Assembly: GCA_934663885.1 (NCBI GenBank) | Contig: CAKUKW010000152.1 | Coordinates: 1-5,271, forward strand | Length of the DNA: 5,271 nucleotides | From: an uncultured Tidjanibacter sp. | Lineage (GTDB): Bacteria > Bacteroidota > Bacteroidia > Bacteroidales > Rikenellaceae | Direction of reading: 5' to 3' | Part shown: in pieces, positions 1-5,271 of the stretch | Position numbering within the stretch: position 1 is the first letter of the stretch | Layout: each line of letters starts with the position of its first letter | The notes under the pieces: model-generated | The model's database searches: none | What the model saw: only the letters and a program-made list of their open reading frames with translations | What the model was told of the DNA's origin: nothing | Program-made: the position numbers and the translations under genes

Positions 1-546
1 ATCATACTGCTCGTTATAGCGGGAATAAGCGGTTTCCGAAAGGGAGTAATAACGCAAATCTGCGGCATAGCGGGTCTGCTCCTGGGAATACTCCTTGCTT
101 TCCGCTTCAGCGACTGGCTCTCCAGGATACTCAATATCGGCGAAAGCTTTTCATGGCTGCTGAGTTTTATCATAATCCTAATTGTTGTAGTACTGGTACT
201 TTACTGGGCGGGTTGGCTTGTCAAAAAGCTGGTGCATGTGATAGGGCTGGGGATACTCGACCGCCTCGGCGGCTTCATCCTCGGTGTGGTCAAATGGGGG
301 CTCGTGTTCAGCCTGCTGCTCGGACTCCTCGTCAACTTTACGAAGACGACGAAAATAGTGGAACCGGAAGTTATTACCGGATCGAGGCTCTATCCCCCCC
401 TTAAAAAACTGGGGGACTGGGTGTTCCCGTACATACTCGACGCCAAGGAAAAATATGTTGACCCGGAGCTTCAAAGGGACAGGGAACCCGAAGAGCCGGA
501 ACCGGGAAGTGACTCTCCCGAAGCGGACGACTTCCGGGCCGTCTGA
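1..546 (+). CDS. CvpA family inner-membrane protein, 5' end cut by window edge
   Basis: The reading frame is open from base 1 and ends at TGA 544-546, giving 181 residues; probably only a few N-terminal residues are missing, since the first visible ones already form a membrane helix. Hydrophobic segments lie at about residues 1-10 (partial), 17-35, 51-71 and 93-113. The motif GFRKG (11-15) after helix 1, and LDRLGGFILGVVKWG (86-100) leading into the last helix, are typical of the CvpA/colicin V production family. The tail (about 145-181) is hydrophilic and very rich in Glu, Asp and Pro, so it is probably disordered and cytoplasmic. Family members are polytopic inner-membrane proteins, linked in E. 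coli to colicin V export; their role in Bacteroidota is poorly defined. rsgA starts 9 nt downstream, which suggests one transcript. The family call rests on motif and topology recognition, not on a search. Confidence 0.82.
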   Translation: MILLVIAGISGFRKGVITQICGIAGLLLGILLAFRFSDWLSRILNIGESFSWLLSFIIILIVVVLVLYWAGWLVKKLVHVIGLGILDRLGGFILGVVKWGLVFSLLLGLLVNFTKTTKIVEPEVITGSRLYPPLKKLGDWVFPYILDAKEKYVDPELQRDREPEEPEPGSDSPEADDFRAV

Positions 547-555
547 AAAATAGCT

Positions 556-1485
556 ATGGAAGCGAAATCAACAGGAACGGTAATTGAAAGCACCGGCAGC
601 AGATATAAAGTGCTTTCCCCAGAAGGGAATGTGCTCGACGCCCGCCTTCGCGGAAAACTACGCCTGCGCGGGGTGCGGAGTACCAACCCGGTGGCCGTCG
701 GCGATATCGTTCACTATGAAACGCCCCCCGGGGGAGAGACGGTAATTACTGATATCGAACCAAGGAGGAATTATATAATACGCCGGGCCTCTAACCTGTC
801 GAAGGAATCGCATATTATTGCCGCCAACCTCGATCATGCTTTCCTGGTAGCGTCCCTGTTCGCCCCGCCCACCCGTTACGAATTCATAGACCGCTTCCTG
901 GTGACATGTGAGGCGTACAATGTTCCCGTATCGATAATACTCAACAAGGCCGACCTGGCGAGGGAAGTGCCCGAGGCTCTGGAGGAATTCCTTTGGATAT
1001 ACGGGACAGCCGGTTACGGAGTGATGACGACCTCGGCCGTTACAGGAGAGGGAATAGAGGAATTAAAGGATCTCCTGAAAGATAAGACCACCCTTTTGTC
1101 CGGAAATTCGGGAGTAGGTAAATCGACACTGATAAAAGCGGTCGAGCCGGAGGTGGAGATCCGGATAGGCAATATTTCCGCATACCATGGCAAAGGAATG
1201 CATACCACGACATTCGCCCGTATGTACCCGCTTTCAGGAGGAGGGGCCATCGTGGATACCCCCGGCATCAAGGGTTTCGGACTGATAGACATAGCCGGCA
1301 CGGAGGTATTCCGCTATTTTCCCGAATTCATGCGTTATTCGCCCCGGTGCCAGTACTATAATTGTACTCACGTTCATGAGCCCGGGTGTGCGGTCGTGAA
1401 TGCGCTGGAGGAAGGGCTGATTGCGCCCAGCCGCTATGAAAGTTACCTGAAAATTCTCGATGAGGATGGCAAATACCGAGTATGA
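556..1485 (+). CDS. rsgA: Small ribosomal subunit biogenesis GTPase RsgA
   Basis: A complete 309-residue protein of normal family length. RsgA is a GTPase that binds the maturing 30S subunit and is released on GTP hydrolysis, acting in late assembly in the cytoplasm. An N-terminal OB-fold comes first (about residues 6-70). The GTPase domain is circularly permuted, as expected: G4 NKAD at 130-133, G5 TSA at 159-161, then the P-loop GNSGVGKST at 183-191, the GKGMHTTT switch region at 212-219, and G3 DTPG at 234-237. The C-terminal zinc site is intact, with C265, C270, H272 and C278 in the spacing C-x4-C-x-H-x5-C. The ATG at 556 is chosen because it starts the OB-fold and lies 9 nt after the preceding stop; no clear Shine-Dalgarno is visible, as is usual in Bacteroidota. 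The stop overlaps the ATG of the downstream HAD remnant. All motifs are present, so the call is firm. Confidence 0.97.
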   Translation: MEAKSTGTVIESTGSRYKVLSPEGNVLDARLRGKLRLRGVRSTNPVAVGDIVHYETPPGGETVITDIEPRRNYIIRRASNLSKESHIIAANLDHAFLVASLFAPPTRYEFIDRFLVTCEAYNVPVSIILNKADLAREVPEALEEFLWIYGTAGYGVMTTSAVTGEGIEELKDLLKDKTTLLSGNSGVGKSTLIKAVEPEVEIRIGNISAYHGKGMHTTTFARMYPLSGGGAIVDTPGIKGFGLIDIAGTEVFRYFPEFMRYSPRCQYYNCTHVHEPGCAVVNALEEGLIAPSRYESYLKILDEDGKYRV

Positions 1486-1881
1486 CACAGCGCCTTACAC
1501 CGACCGACCTGCAACTGATCAGGGACAGGGAAAACATACAGCTTATATTTTTCGGTGACTCGCAGCAGGAAAAATCCATGCTCGATGTTATGCCCTCCTG
1601 CGAAAGCACGCGTTGGCATCCGGACTTTACCGACATAATCCCGAAAGGGAGCGGAAAGTTATATCGGAATGGGAAAAATGCTGGCTCACTTCGGTTTCTC
1701 CAGGGATGAGTACATGGCTTTCGGCGACGGCGAAAACGACATCACCATGCTGAGATATGCTGCCATGGGAATTGCTATGGGAAACGCCAGCCAGGCCGTC
1801 AAGGAGGCATCCGATTATATTACCGAAGGTGTGGACGACGGAGGAATCCCCGCAGCGCTGAGCCGGTTGGGGCTGATATAA
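1482..1881 (+). pseudogene. HAD-superfamily (Cof-type) phosphatase remnant, N-terminally truncated and frameshifted
   Basis: Two overlapping frames make one C-terminal HAD fragment. The first (1482 to about 1658) gives the end of the cap region and return to the core, with CESTRWHPDFTDIIPKGSGK. The second (about 1660-1881) continues YIGMGKMLAHFGF and carries HAD motif IV, GDGENDITMLR, then AMGNA and SDYIT as in Cof/YbjI-type phosphatases. By family spacing (K-x-x-G-x-x-x-L-L) the break is one extra base near 1656-1659. Cof-type enzymes are about 260-270 residues; only about 132 remain, and motif I (DxDGT, the catalytic aspartate) and motif II are absent, so it cannot be an active phosphatase. 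The ATG overlaps the rsgA stop as ATGA, suggesting the native coupled start was kept while an internal deletion removed the first half (inference). The first frame alone could still make a 75-residue peptide ending near 1709. A terminator follows 12 nt after the stop. Confidence 0.85.
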
Positions 1882-1893
1882 GCGAATGAAAGG

Positions 1894-1944
1894 AATAATA
1901 GCACGGAACGGATGTTTGCATTACCGTTCCATGTTATTATTTTT
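1894..1944 (+). terminator. Rho-independent terminator after the cvpA-rsgA-HAD unit
   Basis: The arm 1894-1911 pairs with 1924-1941 over 18 positions, with one G-U and one C-A mismatch, around a 12-nt loop. The loop-proximal core is CGGAACGG/CCGTTCC. The 3' arm runs into TTTTT at 1940-1944. It lies 12 nt after the stop of the HAD remnant and so closes the upstream transcription unit. Confidence 0.75.
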
Positions 1945-2103
1945 GATCTATTAAAACACAACCTTTTATAACCAATAATTATTTTATGCCAAATCCTATA
2001 TTGTTTTTCTATATCCTTGTAAATAAATAAATTTACATTTATATTTAAAAATAAATTTTGAATCAGATTTGAAATTTTCCCGTTAACTTAAAATTATTAA
2101 TTT
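1945..2103 (+). other. A/T-rich upstream region of the lipoprotein gene
   Basis: This 159-nt gap is strongly A+T-rich, roughly four fifths by eye, and contains no credible ORF. It must hold the promoter of the lipoprotein gene at 2104 if that unit is expressed. Only imperfect -7 candidates are visible: TATCCTTG at 2012-2019 and AAATTTTG at 2053-2060, each one base off TAnnTTTG, and neither has a TTG at the usual 19-21 nt upstream. The A/T-rich run into the ATG with no Shine-Dalgarno is normal for Bacteroidota. Confidence 0.4.
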
Positions 2104-2853
2104 ATGAAAAAGATTATTGCGGTTTTAGTAATGCTATTGTTGGCGTTTTCAGGATGTGAATCCCAGCGACAGAATGTTTCACCCACTTCGGAAGAGTTTA
2201 AAAGTACTCTTCGGGAAATGAACGGGTTTTTCGATCTGGTAACGAGAACGGAATCCGGAAATATTTCCTATGAAGATATCCTTTATTGGAAGATATGGTC
2301 TTGAGTGCGATGGAGGAATATAATGTGGAAACAATAGTAAATCAGTCTCCTTACTATAAATCACTTTCTATCAGGCCTGATGCGGGAAATGGGGCAACTT
2401 TCGAGGATTATTGCGTATGGGTCGGCAATAACGGTACTCCGACATTTTTTAAGATAATAAGGAAGTGGTTTGTGATGGAGAACGTGGACGGGAATATCGA
2501 CACGAAATCTCGATAATGACGAATTGCTTCCGAATGAAAAGATAGCACTCGCGGTGATGCACGGTTATATGATGCACTGTCAGGCTAAAATGGATGCGGC
2601 TACGCGGGGGTCGCTGTCGGATTGTGACGCCGCATATTTAAACGCGGTTAAATGGGCAAATATAATCTGCTACGTCGGAATGGGGGTTTCTGTCGTAGGA
2701 GGGTTTGTTTCCGACGGCTATGGCTGGCTCGTAGGTATAGGCGGCTCTTACCTTTATCAGCAGGCGGCATTGCAGCAAGCGTATGAGGCTTATCTGATAT
2801 GTGCGGCAGGTGCAGGCGGAAGCGGCCCGTTATTGCCTAATTACGCCAACTAA
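2104..2853 (+). pseudogene. Predicted lipoprotein of unknown family, broken by two compensating frameshifts
   Basis: The ATG at 2104 opens a lipoprotein signal: MKK, a hydrophobic stretch at residues 4-15, and lipobox FSGC with C18 as the predicted lipidated cysteine. The frame ends at 2304 after YEDILYWKIWS. The next frame is open from 2274 and reads LEDMVLSAMEEYNVE onward to 2516; the original frame is open again from 2476 and reads RNLDNDELLPNEKIALAVMHGYMM to the stop at 2853. The two short downstream ORFs have only TTG starts, so one ancestral gene of about 249 residues is the simplest reading, with a net one-base loss within 2274-2301 and a one-base gain within 2476-2513. The C-terminal part contains CDAAYLNAVKWANIICY, a Gly-rich hydrophobic stretch (GMGVSVVGGFVSDGYGW, GIGG) and a tail with AGAGGSG. 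I do not recognise the family and assign no function. The 3' half could still be translated as a 109-residue peptide. Sequencing error is the alternative. Confidence 0.7.
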
Positions 2854-2867
2854 AAAGTTGTTTAGCT

Positions 2868-3215
2868 ATGAAATACAGCATAGGCGACAAGTTCTCAATA
2901 AAGAAAGGTAGAATAAGACGCAACAGGGAAGATGATGGCCGGTTGAGGATAAACTCCTTTATATCCGTGTTCGCCGTCGTATGGATATTGATGCTTTTCG
3001 TAGACCTTCTTTACCTCCATGATTTGGCGGTAAGGGTCGCAGTTGGTATCTCGGTATCCATAATGATTGTGATAACCTGCGCGTTGCTGGTAATGCTTAA
3101 AATCAGAAGTGAGAGGGACTTGGATATAGGTATTATAGTTTTTGCCGCCATAATAATCATCGGACTTTTTTTTCAGTTCAGTTTATTGGGTAATTTCGGG
3201 AATCTGCCAAAATGA
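2868..3215 (+). CDS. Small three-helix membrane protein, unknown function
   Basis: An intact 115-residue ORF starts at ATG 2868, 14 nt after the stop of the broken lipoprotein gene, so the two were probably co-transcribed. The N-terminus (1-27) is hydrophilic and strongly basic (IKKGRIRRNR), favouring a cytoplasmic location by the positive-inside rule. Three hydrophobic segments follow at about residues 30-50, 53-78 and 86-108, with a charged loop KIRSERDLD between the second and third and only a few residues after the last. No catalytic motif or known domain is recognisable. Its position behind a secreted or lipidated protein with a Gly-rich hydrophobic C-terminus allows a partner or immunity-type role, but nothing in the sequence proves it. 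It is the only gene of the cassette with an intact frame. The start is supported by position and by the basic N-terminus preceding helix 1; no Shine-Dalgarno is visible. Confidence 0.65.
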   Translation: MKYSIGDKFSIKKGRIRRNREDDGRLRINSFISVFAVVWILMLFVDLLYLHDLAVRVAVGISVSIMIVITCALLVMLKIRSERDLDIGIIVFAAIIIIGLFFQFSLLGNFGNLPK

Positions 3216-3243
3216 TCTAATGCGCACTTTAGATTCTTTTAAT
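3215..3243 (+). terminator. Weak A/T hairpin just after the membrane-protein gene
   Basis: ATCTAA (3215-3220) pairs with TTAGAT (3229-3234) around an 8-nt loop, followed by TCTTTTAAT. The stem is only 6 bp and A/T-rich, so it is at best an auxiliary signal upstream of the much stronger palindrome at 3253-3290. Confidence 0.25.
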
Positions 3244-3252
3244 ATGAACTCC

Positions 3253-3290
3253 TAAAAGGGTAGAAACTTTTTAAAGTTTCTACCCTTTTA
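3253..3290. terminator. Perfect palindromic terminator, probably bidirectional
   Basis: Bases 3253-3270 and 3273-3290 are exact reverse complements over 18 positions with only TT between; in RNA the innermost pair must open, leaving 17 bp and a 4-nt loop. The G/C part (GGGTAG/CTACCC) is bordered by AAAA on the left and TTTT on the right, so both strands present a U-tract at the 3' side. It ends the lipoprotein/membrane-protein unit and separates it from the leuS promoter, which begins 18 nt later. Confidence 0.8.
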
Positions 3291-3307
3291 CTATCTGCCG
3301 TATCAAC

Positions 3308-3338
3308 TTGTAAAAACGGCGCCAAAAAGTTAACTTTG
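3308..3338 (+). promoter_or_regulatory. Bacteroidota-type promoter (-33 TTG / -7 TAACTTTG) for leuS
   Basis: TAACTTTG at 3331-3338 matches the Bacteroidota primary-sigma -7 element TAnnTTTG at every fixed position. TTG at 3308-3310 lies 20 nt upstream, within the usual 19-21 nt spacing for the -33 element. The expected transcription start is about 3342-3346, leaving a leader of about 200 nt before leuS. A perfect 12-nt palindrome, AAAGTTAACTTT (3326-3337), overlaps the -7 element and could bind a dimeric regulator, though such A/T palindromes also arise by chance. Confidence 0.75.
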
Positions 3339-3340
3339 CG

Positions 3341-3547
3341 GATCGTCGCGATTGTAAAACGACTATCTCGATATGGACCGAAACCGGAGGTTTCGGTAAA
3401 GTCTTCCTTATAAAAGGAGGATTTAGGGGTTTATGGAAGACATTAAGGCATCTCGGATGCCTTTAACGTGAGTTTTACGAATAAGTATGTCGTTACTCAC
3501 AGAAAGCAAGGTATTAAATCTAATAATTCGTGAAACTCACGTTATTT
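3341..3547 (+). promoter_or_regulatory. Structured leuS mRNA leader, candidate attenuator or RNA switch
   Basis: This untranslated stretch folds by eye into consecutive hairpins. P1 pairs 3341-3345 with 3349-3353 (weak). P2 pairs ACCGAAACC (3377-3385) with 3389-3397, 9 bp with loop GGA. P3 pairs 3402-3409 with 3414-3421, 8 bp with one G-U and loop ATAA, and contains AAGGAGG. P4 pairs AAGGCATC (3445-3452) with 3456-3463, 8 bp with loop TCG. P5 pairs 3465-3482 with 3526-3543, 18 bp with one G-U, ending five bases before the leuS ATG. No long U-tract follows P5 (only GTTATTT), so control of translation initiation is more likely than classical termination, although termination is not excluded. 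I see no T-box signature. The role in leuS control is inferred from position; an independent small RNA processed from the leader is the main alternative. Confidence 0.55.
3433..3471 (+). CDS. Possible 12-codon upstream ORF in the leuS leader
   Basis: ATG 3433 to TGA 3469-3471 encodes MEDIKASRMPLT. A full Shine-Dalgarno-like AAGGAGG (3414-3420) lies 12 nt upstream, a longer gap than optimal and inside hairpin P3, which would hide it. The ORF spans hairpin P4 and ends inside the left arm of P5, so its translation would disturb both. An even shorter ORF, MDRNRRFR (3373-3399), spans P2. Neither peptide shows family resemblance, and both may be chance ORFs. Confidence 0.2.
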   Translation: MEDIKASRMPLT

Positions 3548-3642
3548 ATGGAATACAATTTCAGGGAAATCGAAAGCAAATGGCAACAGGAGTGGGAACG
3601 GATGAAGACCTACAGAGTCGAAGCCGACCCTTCGAAGCCTAA
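3487..3642 (+). CDS. Possible Leu/Ile/Val-rich leader ORF overlapping the leuS start
   Basis: ATG 3487 lies in the apical loop of the 18-bp leader helix and opens a 51-codon frame ending at TAA 3640-3642, out of frame with leuS and overlapping its first 95 bases. The peptide begins [14 protein letters not shown]: Leu at positions 3, 4, 10 and 12, Val at 9, Ile at 13 and 14, using TTA, CTC, TTA and CTA for leucine. From the leuS start onward the frame is merely a shadow of leuS, so any regulatory content is in the first 20 codons. Leu codons directly upstream of leucyl-tRNA synthetase fit a ribosome-stalling sensor. Against it, the region is A/T-rich, where such codons are common by chance, and no Shine-Dalgarno precedes the ATG. 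Translation is unproven. Confidence 0.3.
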   Translation: MSLLTESKVLNLIIRETHVIYGIQFQGNRKQMATGVGTDEDLQSRSRPFEA

Positions 3643-5271
3643 ATTCTACGTACTGGACATGTTCCCCTATCCTTCGGGGGCGGGGCTCCATGTAGGTCAT
3701 CCGCTGGGCTACATAGCTTCGGATATTTTTACCCGCTACAAGAGGCTGAAGGGATTCAACGTGCTTCATCCGATGGGATTCGACGCTTTCGGGCTACCCG
3801 CCGAACAGTACGCCATCCAGACGGGCCAGCACCCGGCGGTTACTACGGAAGAGAACGTGTGCCGCTACCGCGAGCAGCTCGACAAGCTCGGTTTCTCATA
3901 CGACTGGGAGCGCGAAGTGGTGACTTCCGACCCGTCGTATTACCACTGGACGCAGTGGGCCTTCCTTAAAATGTTCGAAAGCTACTATTGCTACGACGAG
4001 CAGCAGGCGCGCCCTATTTCGGAACTCATGGAGGCTTTCGAGGCGGTGGGCGCGGGGCCGATGAACGTGGCCTGCACGGAAAAGATGGACTTCACCGCCG
4101 AAGAGTGGAAGGCGATGGACGAGCGGCGGAAGCAGGAGGTTCTGATGAACTACCGCATAGCCTACCGGGCCGACTCGGTCGTGAACTGGTGCGAGGCCCT
4201 CGGTACGGTTCTGGCAAACGATGAGGTTATCAACGGCCTTTCGGAAAGGGGCGGCCATCCGGTGATCCAAAAGACTATGAAGCAGTGGCTCCTTCGCGTC
4301 TCCGCTTATGCGGAAAGGCTGCTCACGGGGCTCGACACGATAGACTGGAGCGAGTCGCTCAAGGAGATACAGCGCAACTGGATAGGCCGCAGCGTCGGCG
4401 CCCAGATGTTTTTCGATATCAAGGACAGCAAAGAGAAACTCGAGATATTTACTACGCGCCCCGACACCATATTCGGCGCGACGTTCATGGTAATCGCGCC
4501 CGAGCACCCGATGCTTTGCGAACTCACCGTGCCTGATAATAGGGAGGCGGTGGAGGCCTATGTTGCCGAAACGAAAAAACGTTCGGAAAGGGAGCGCATC
4601 ATGGAGACGAAACGCGTGAGCGGCGTATTTACCGGTTCTTATGCTATCAATCCGTTCACGGGCAATGAAATTCCTATTTACGCGAGTGACTACGTGTTGA
4701 TAGGTTACGGCACGGGAGCAATTATGGCCGTCCCGGCACACGACTCACGCGACTACTCCTTCGCGAAACACTTCGGCCTCGACATAGTTCCGGTAGTGGA
4801 GGGCGGCGATATCTCGAAGTCGAGTTACGACGCCAAGGAAGGTAAGATGATAAACTCCGGGCTCATAACGGGCATGGATGTGAAGGACGCCATCGAGAAA
4901 ATGTTCGGTGAGGTCGAGGCCCGCGGGCTGGGTAAACTGCAGGTCAATTACCGTTTGCGGGACGCCATTTTCAGCCGCCAGAGGTACTGGGGCGAACCGT
5001 TCCCAATTTTCTATAAAGACGGCATCGCCTATCCGCTCCCGGAAGATAAACTGCCGCTGGAGCTTCCGGCGATAAACGATTTTCGACCAACCGCTTCAGG
5101 GGAACCGCCTTTGGCGCGCGCCGAAGGGTGGTACACGCAGGAAGGATACCCTTACGAAACCAGCACCATGCCGGGTTTCGCGGGGTCGTCGGCATACTAC
5201 GCCCGCTATATGGACCCGCGCAACGACAGGGAGCTCGTGAGCAGGGAAGCCAATGAGTACTGGCGCAACGT
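3548..5271 (+). CDS. leuS: Leucyl-tRNA synthetase, 3' end beyond the window
   Basis: An uninterrupted frame of 574 codons runs to the right edge; Bacteroidota LeuRS is usually about 920-950 residues, so roughly the last third is missing. The enzyme joins leucine to tRNA-Leu in the cytoplasm and edits misactivated amino acids. The N-terminus MEYNFREIE is the standard start for this group and fixes ATG 3548. The class I HIGH motif is HVGHP (48-52), followed by [10 protein letters not shown] (77-86). The CP1 editing domain is present, with TTRPDT (302-307) and [15 protein letters not shown] (388-402), then [17 protein letters not shown], which returns to the catalytic core, and [12 protein letters not shown]. 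The KMSKS loop and anticodon-binding domain are not reached. Leucine-zone features such as [16 protein letters not shown] agree with LeuRS over IleRS or ValRS. It has its own promoter and a structured 200-nt leader, and is separated from upstream genes by a strong terminator. Confidence 0.97.
   Translation, partial: MEYNFREIESKWQQEWERMKTYRVEADPSKPKFYVLDMFPYPSGAGLHVGHPLGYIASDIFTRYKRLKGFNVLHPMGFDAFGLPAEQYAIQTGQHPAVTTEENVCRYREQLDKLGFSYDWEREVVTSDPSYYHWTQWAFLKMFESYYCYDEQQARPISELMEAFEAVGAGPMNVACTEKMDFTAEEWKAMDERRKQEVLMNYRIAYRADSVVNWCEALGTVLANDEVINGLSERGGHPVIQKTMKQWLLRVSAYAERLLTGLDTIDWSESLKEIQRNWIGRSVGAQMFFDIKDSKEKLEIFTTRPDTIFGATFMVIAPEHPMLCELTVPDNREAVEAYVAETKKRSERERIMETKRVSGVFTGSYAINPFTGNEIPIYASDYVLIGYGTGAIMAVPAHDSRDYSFAKHFGLDIVPVVEGGDISKSSYDAKEGKMINSGLITGMDVKDAIEKMFGEVEARGLGKLQVNYRLRDAIFSRQRYWGEPFPIFYKDGIAYPLPEDKLPLELPAINDFRPTASGEPPLARAEGWYTQEGYPYETSTMPGFAGSSAYYARYMDPRNDRELVSREANEYWRN

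Noticed and set aside
2012..2060. Promoter for the lipoprotein unit at TATCCTTG or AAATTTTG
   Set aside because: Each is one base off the -7 consensus, neither has a TTG at 19-21 nt upstream, and the region is so A/T-rich that such near-matches are expected; noted only within the upstream-region entry.
2286..2516. Independent 76-codon gene starting at TTG
   Set aside because: The frame is open upstream of the TTG, overlaps the lipoprotein frame, and reads as its continuation; a frameshifted single gene is simpler.
2524..2853. Independent 109-codon gene starting at TTG
   Set aside because: The frame continues upstream as RNLDNDE and is in phase with the lipoprotein start at 2104; the preceding bases show no start signal. 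Treated as the 3' part of the broken gene.
3341..3547. T-box riboswitch upstream of leuS
   Set aside because: No T-box consensus (AGGGUGGNACCGCG) and no terminator/antiterminator pair with a U-tract is visible, and T-boxes belong mainly to Firmicutes and some other Gram-positive groups.
3465..3548. Intrinsic transcription terminator formed by the 18-bp leader helix
   Set aside because: The helix is followed by GTTATTTATGG with no real U-tract, and the leuS ATG is immediately adjacent, so translational control is the better reading; not fully excluded.
3896..4741. 281-codon ORF on the - strand
   Set aside because: It lies entirely within leuS, opposite a frame with clear LeuRS motifs; long antisense frames are expected in G/C-biased coding sequence, and its translation shows no recognisable domain.
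1..5271. tRNA, rRNA, CRISPR array, insertion sequence or integration site
   Set aside because: No cloverleaf, regularly spaced repeats, transposase-like ORF or terminal inverted repeats with target duplications were seen; the inverted repeats present are explained as terminators or leader hairpins.

Overview
The window looks like chromosomal DNA from a member of the Bacteroidota, most likely Bacteroidales. The evidence is the LeuRS type (it begins MEYNFREIE and has HVGHP for HIGH), a textbook Bacteroidota -33/-7 promoter (TTG, 20 nt, TAACTTTG) before leuS, and start codons mostly preceded by A/T-rich sequence instead of a Shine-Dalgarno. The codon style would suit the Rikenellaceae/Alistipes side, but that is only an impression.

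Layout, all on the + strand. (1) 1-1485: the end of a CvpA-family membrane protein gene, then rsgA, the circularly permuted GTPase of 30S maturation, 9 nt downstream. (2) 1482-1881: a HAD/Cof-type phosphatase remnant. It has lost its N-terminal half (with the DxD nucleophile) and carries one frameshift, and it overlaps the rsgA stop by ATGA. A hairpin terminator at 1894-1944 closes this unit. (3) 1945-3290: an A/T-rich insulated cassette. It holds a strongly A+T-rich upstream region, a lipoprotein gene of unknown family broken by two mutually compensating frameshifts (2104-2853), a small three-helix membrane protein (2868-3215), and a perfect 18+18 palindromic terminator (3253-3290). (4) 3308-5271: leuS with its own promoter and a leader of about 200 nt; the gene runs off the right edge after 574 codons.

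The housekeeping genes (cvpA end, rsgA, leuS) are intact, while all three frame breaks lie in the two accessory genes. This favours real gene decay over uniform sequencing error but does not prove it.

The most interesting part is the leuS leader (about 3341-3547). It folds by eye into a tidy series of short hairpins followed by an 18-bp helix that ends five bases before the leuS ATG. The upstream arm of that helix can instead pair with a nearer ACTCAC. The loop between the arms contains a start codon for an unannotated ORF whose first 14 codons include four Leu, one Val and two Ile, and which overlaps leuS out of frame. Together these suggest a leucine-responsive attenuator or switch controlling leucyl-tRNA synthetase by a mechanism other than a T-box. 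This is a hypothesis from the sequence alone.
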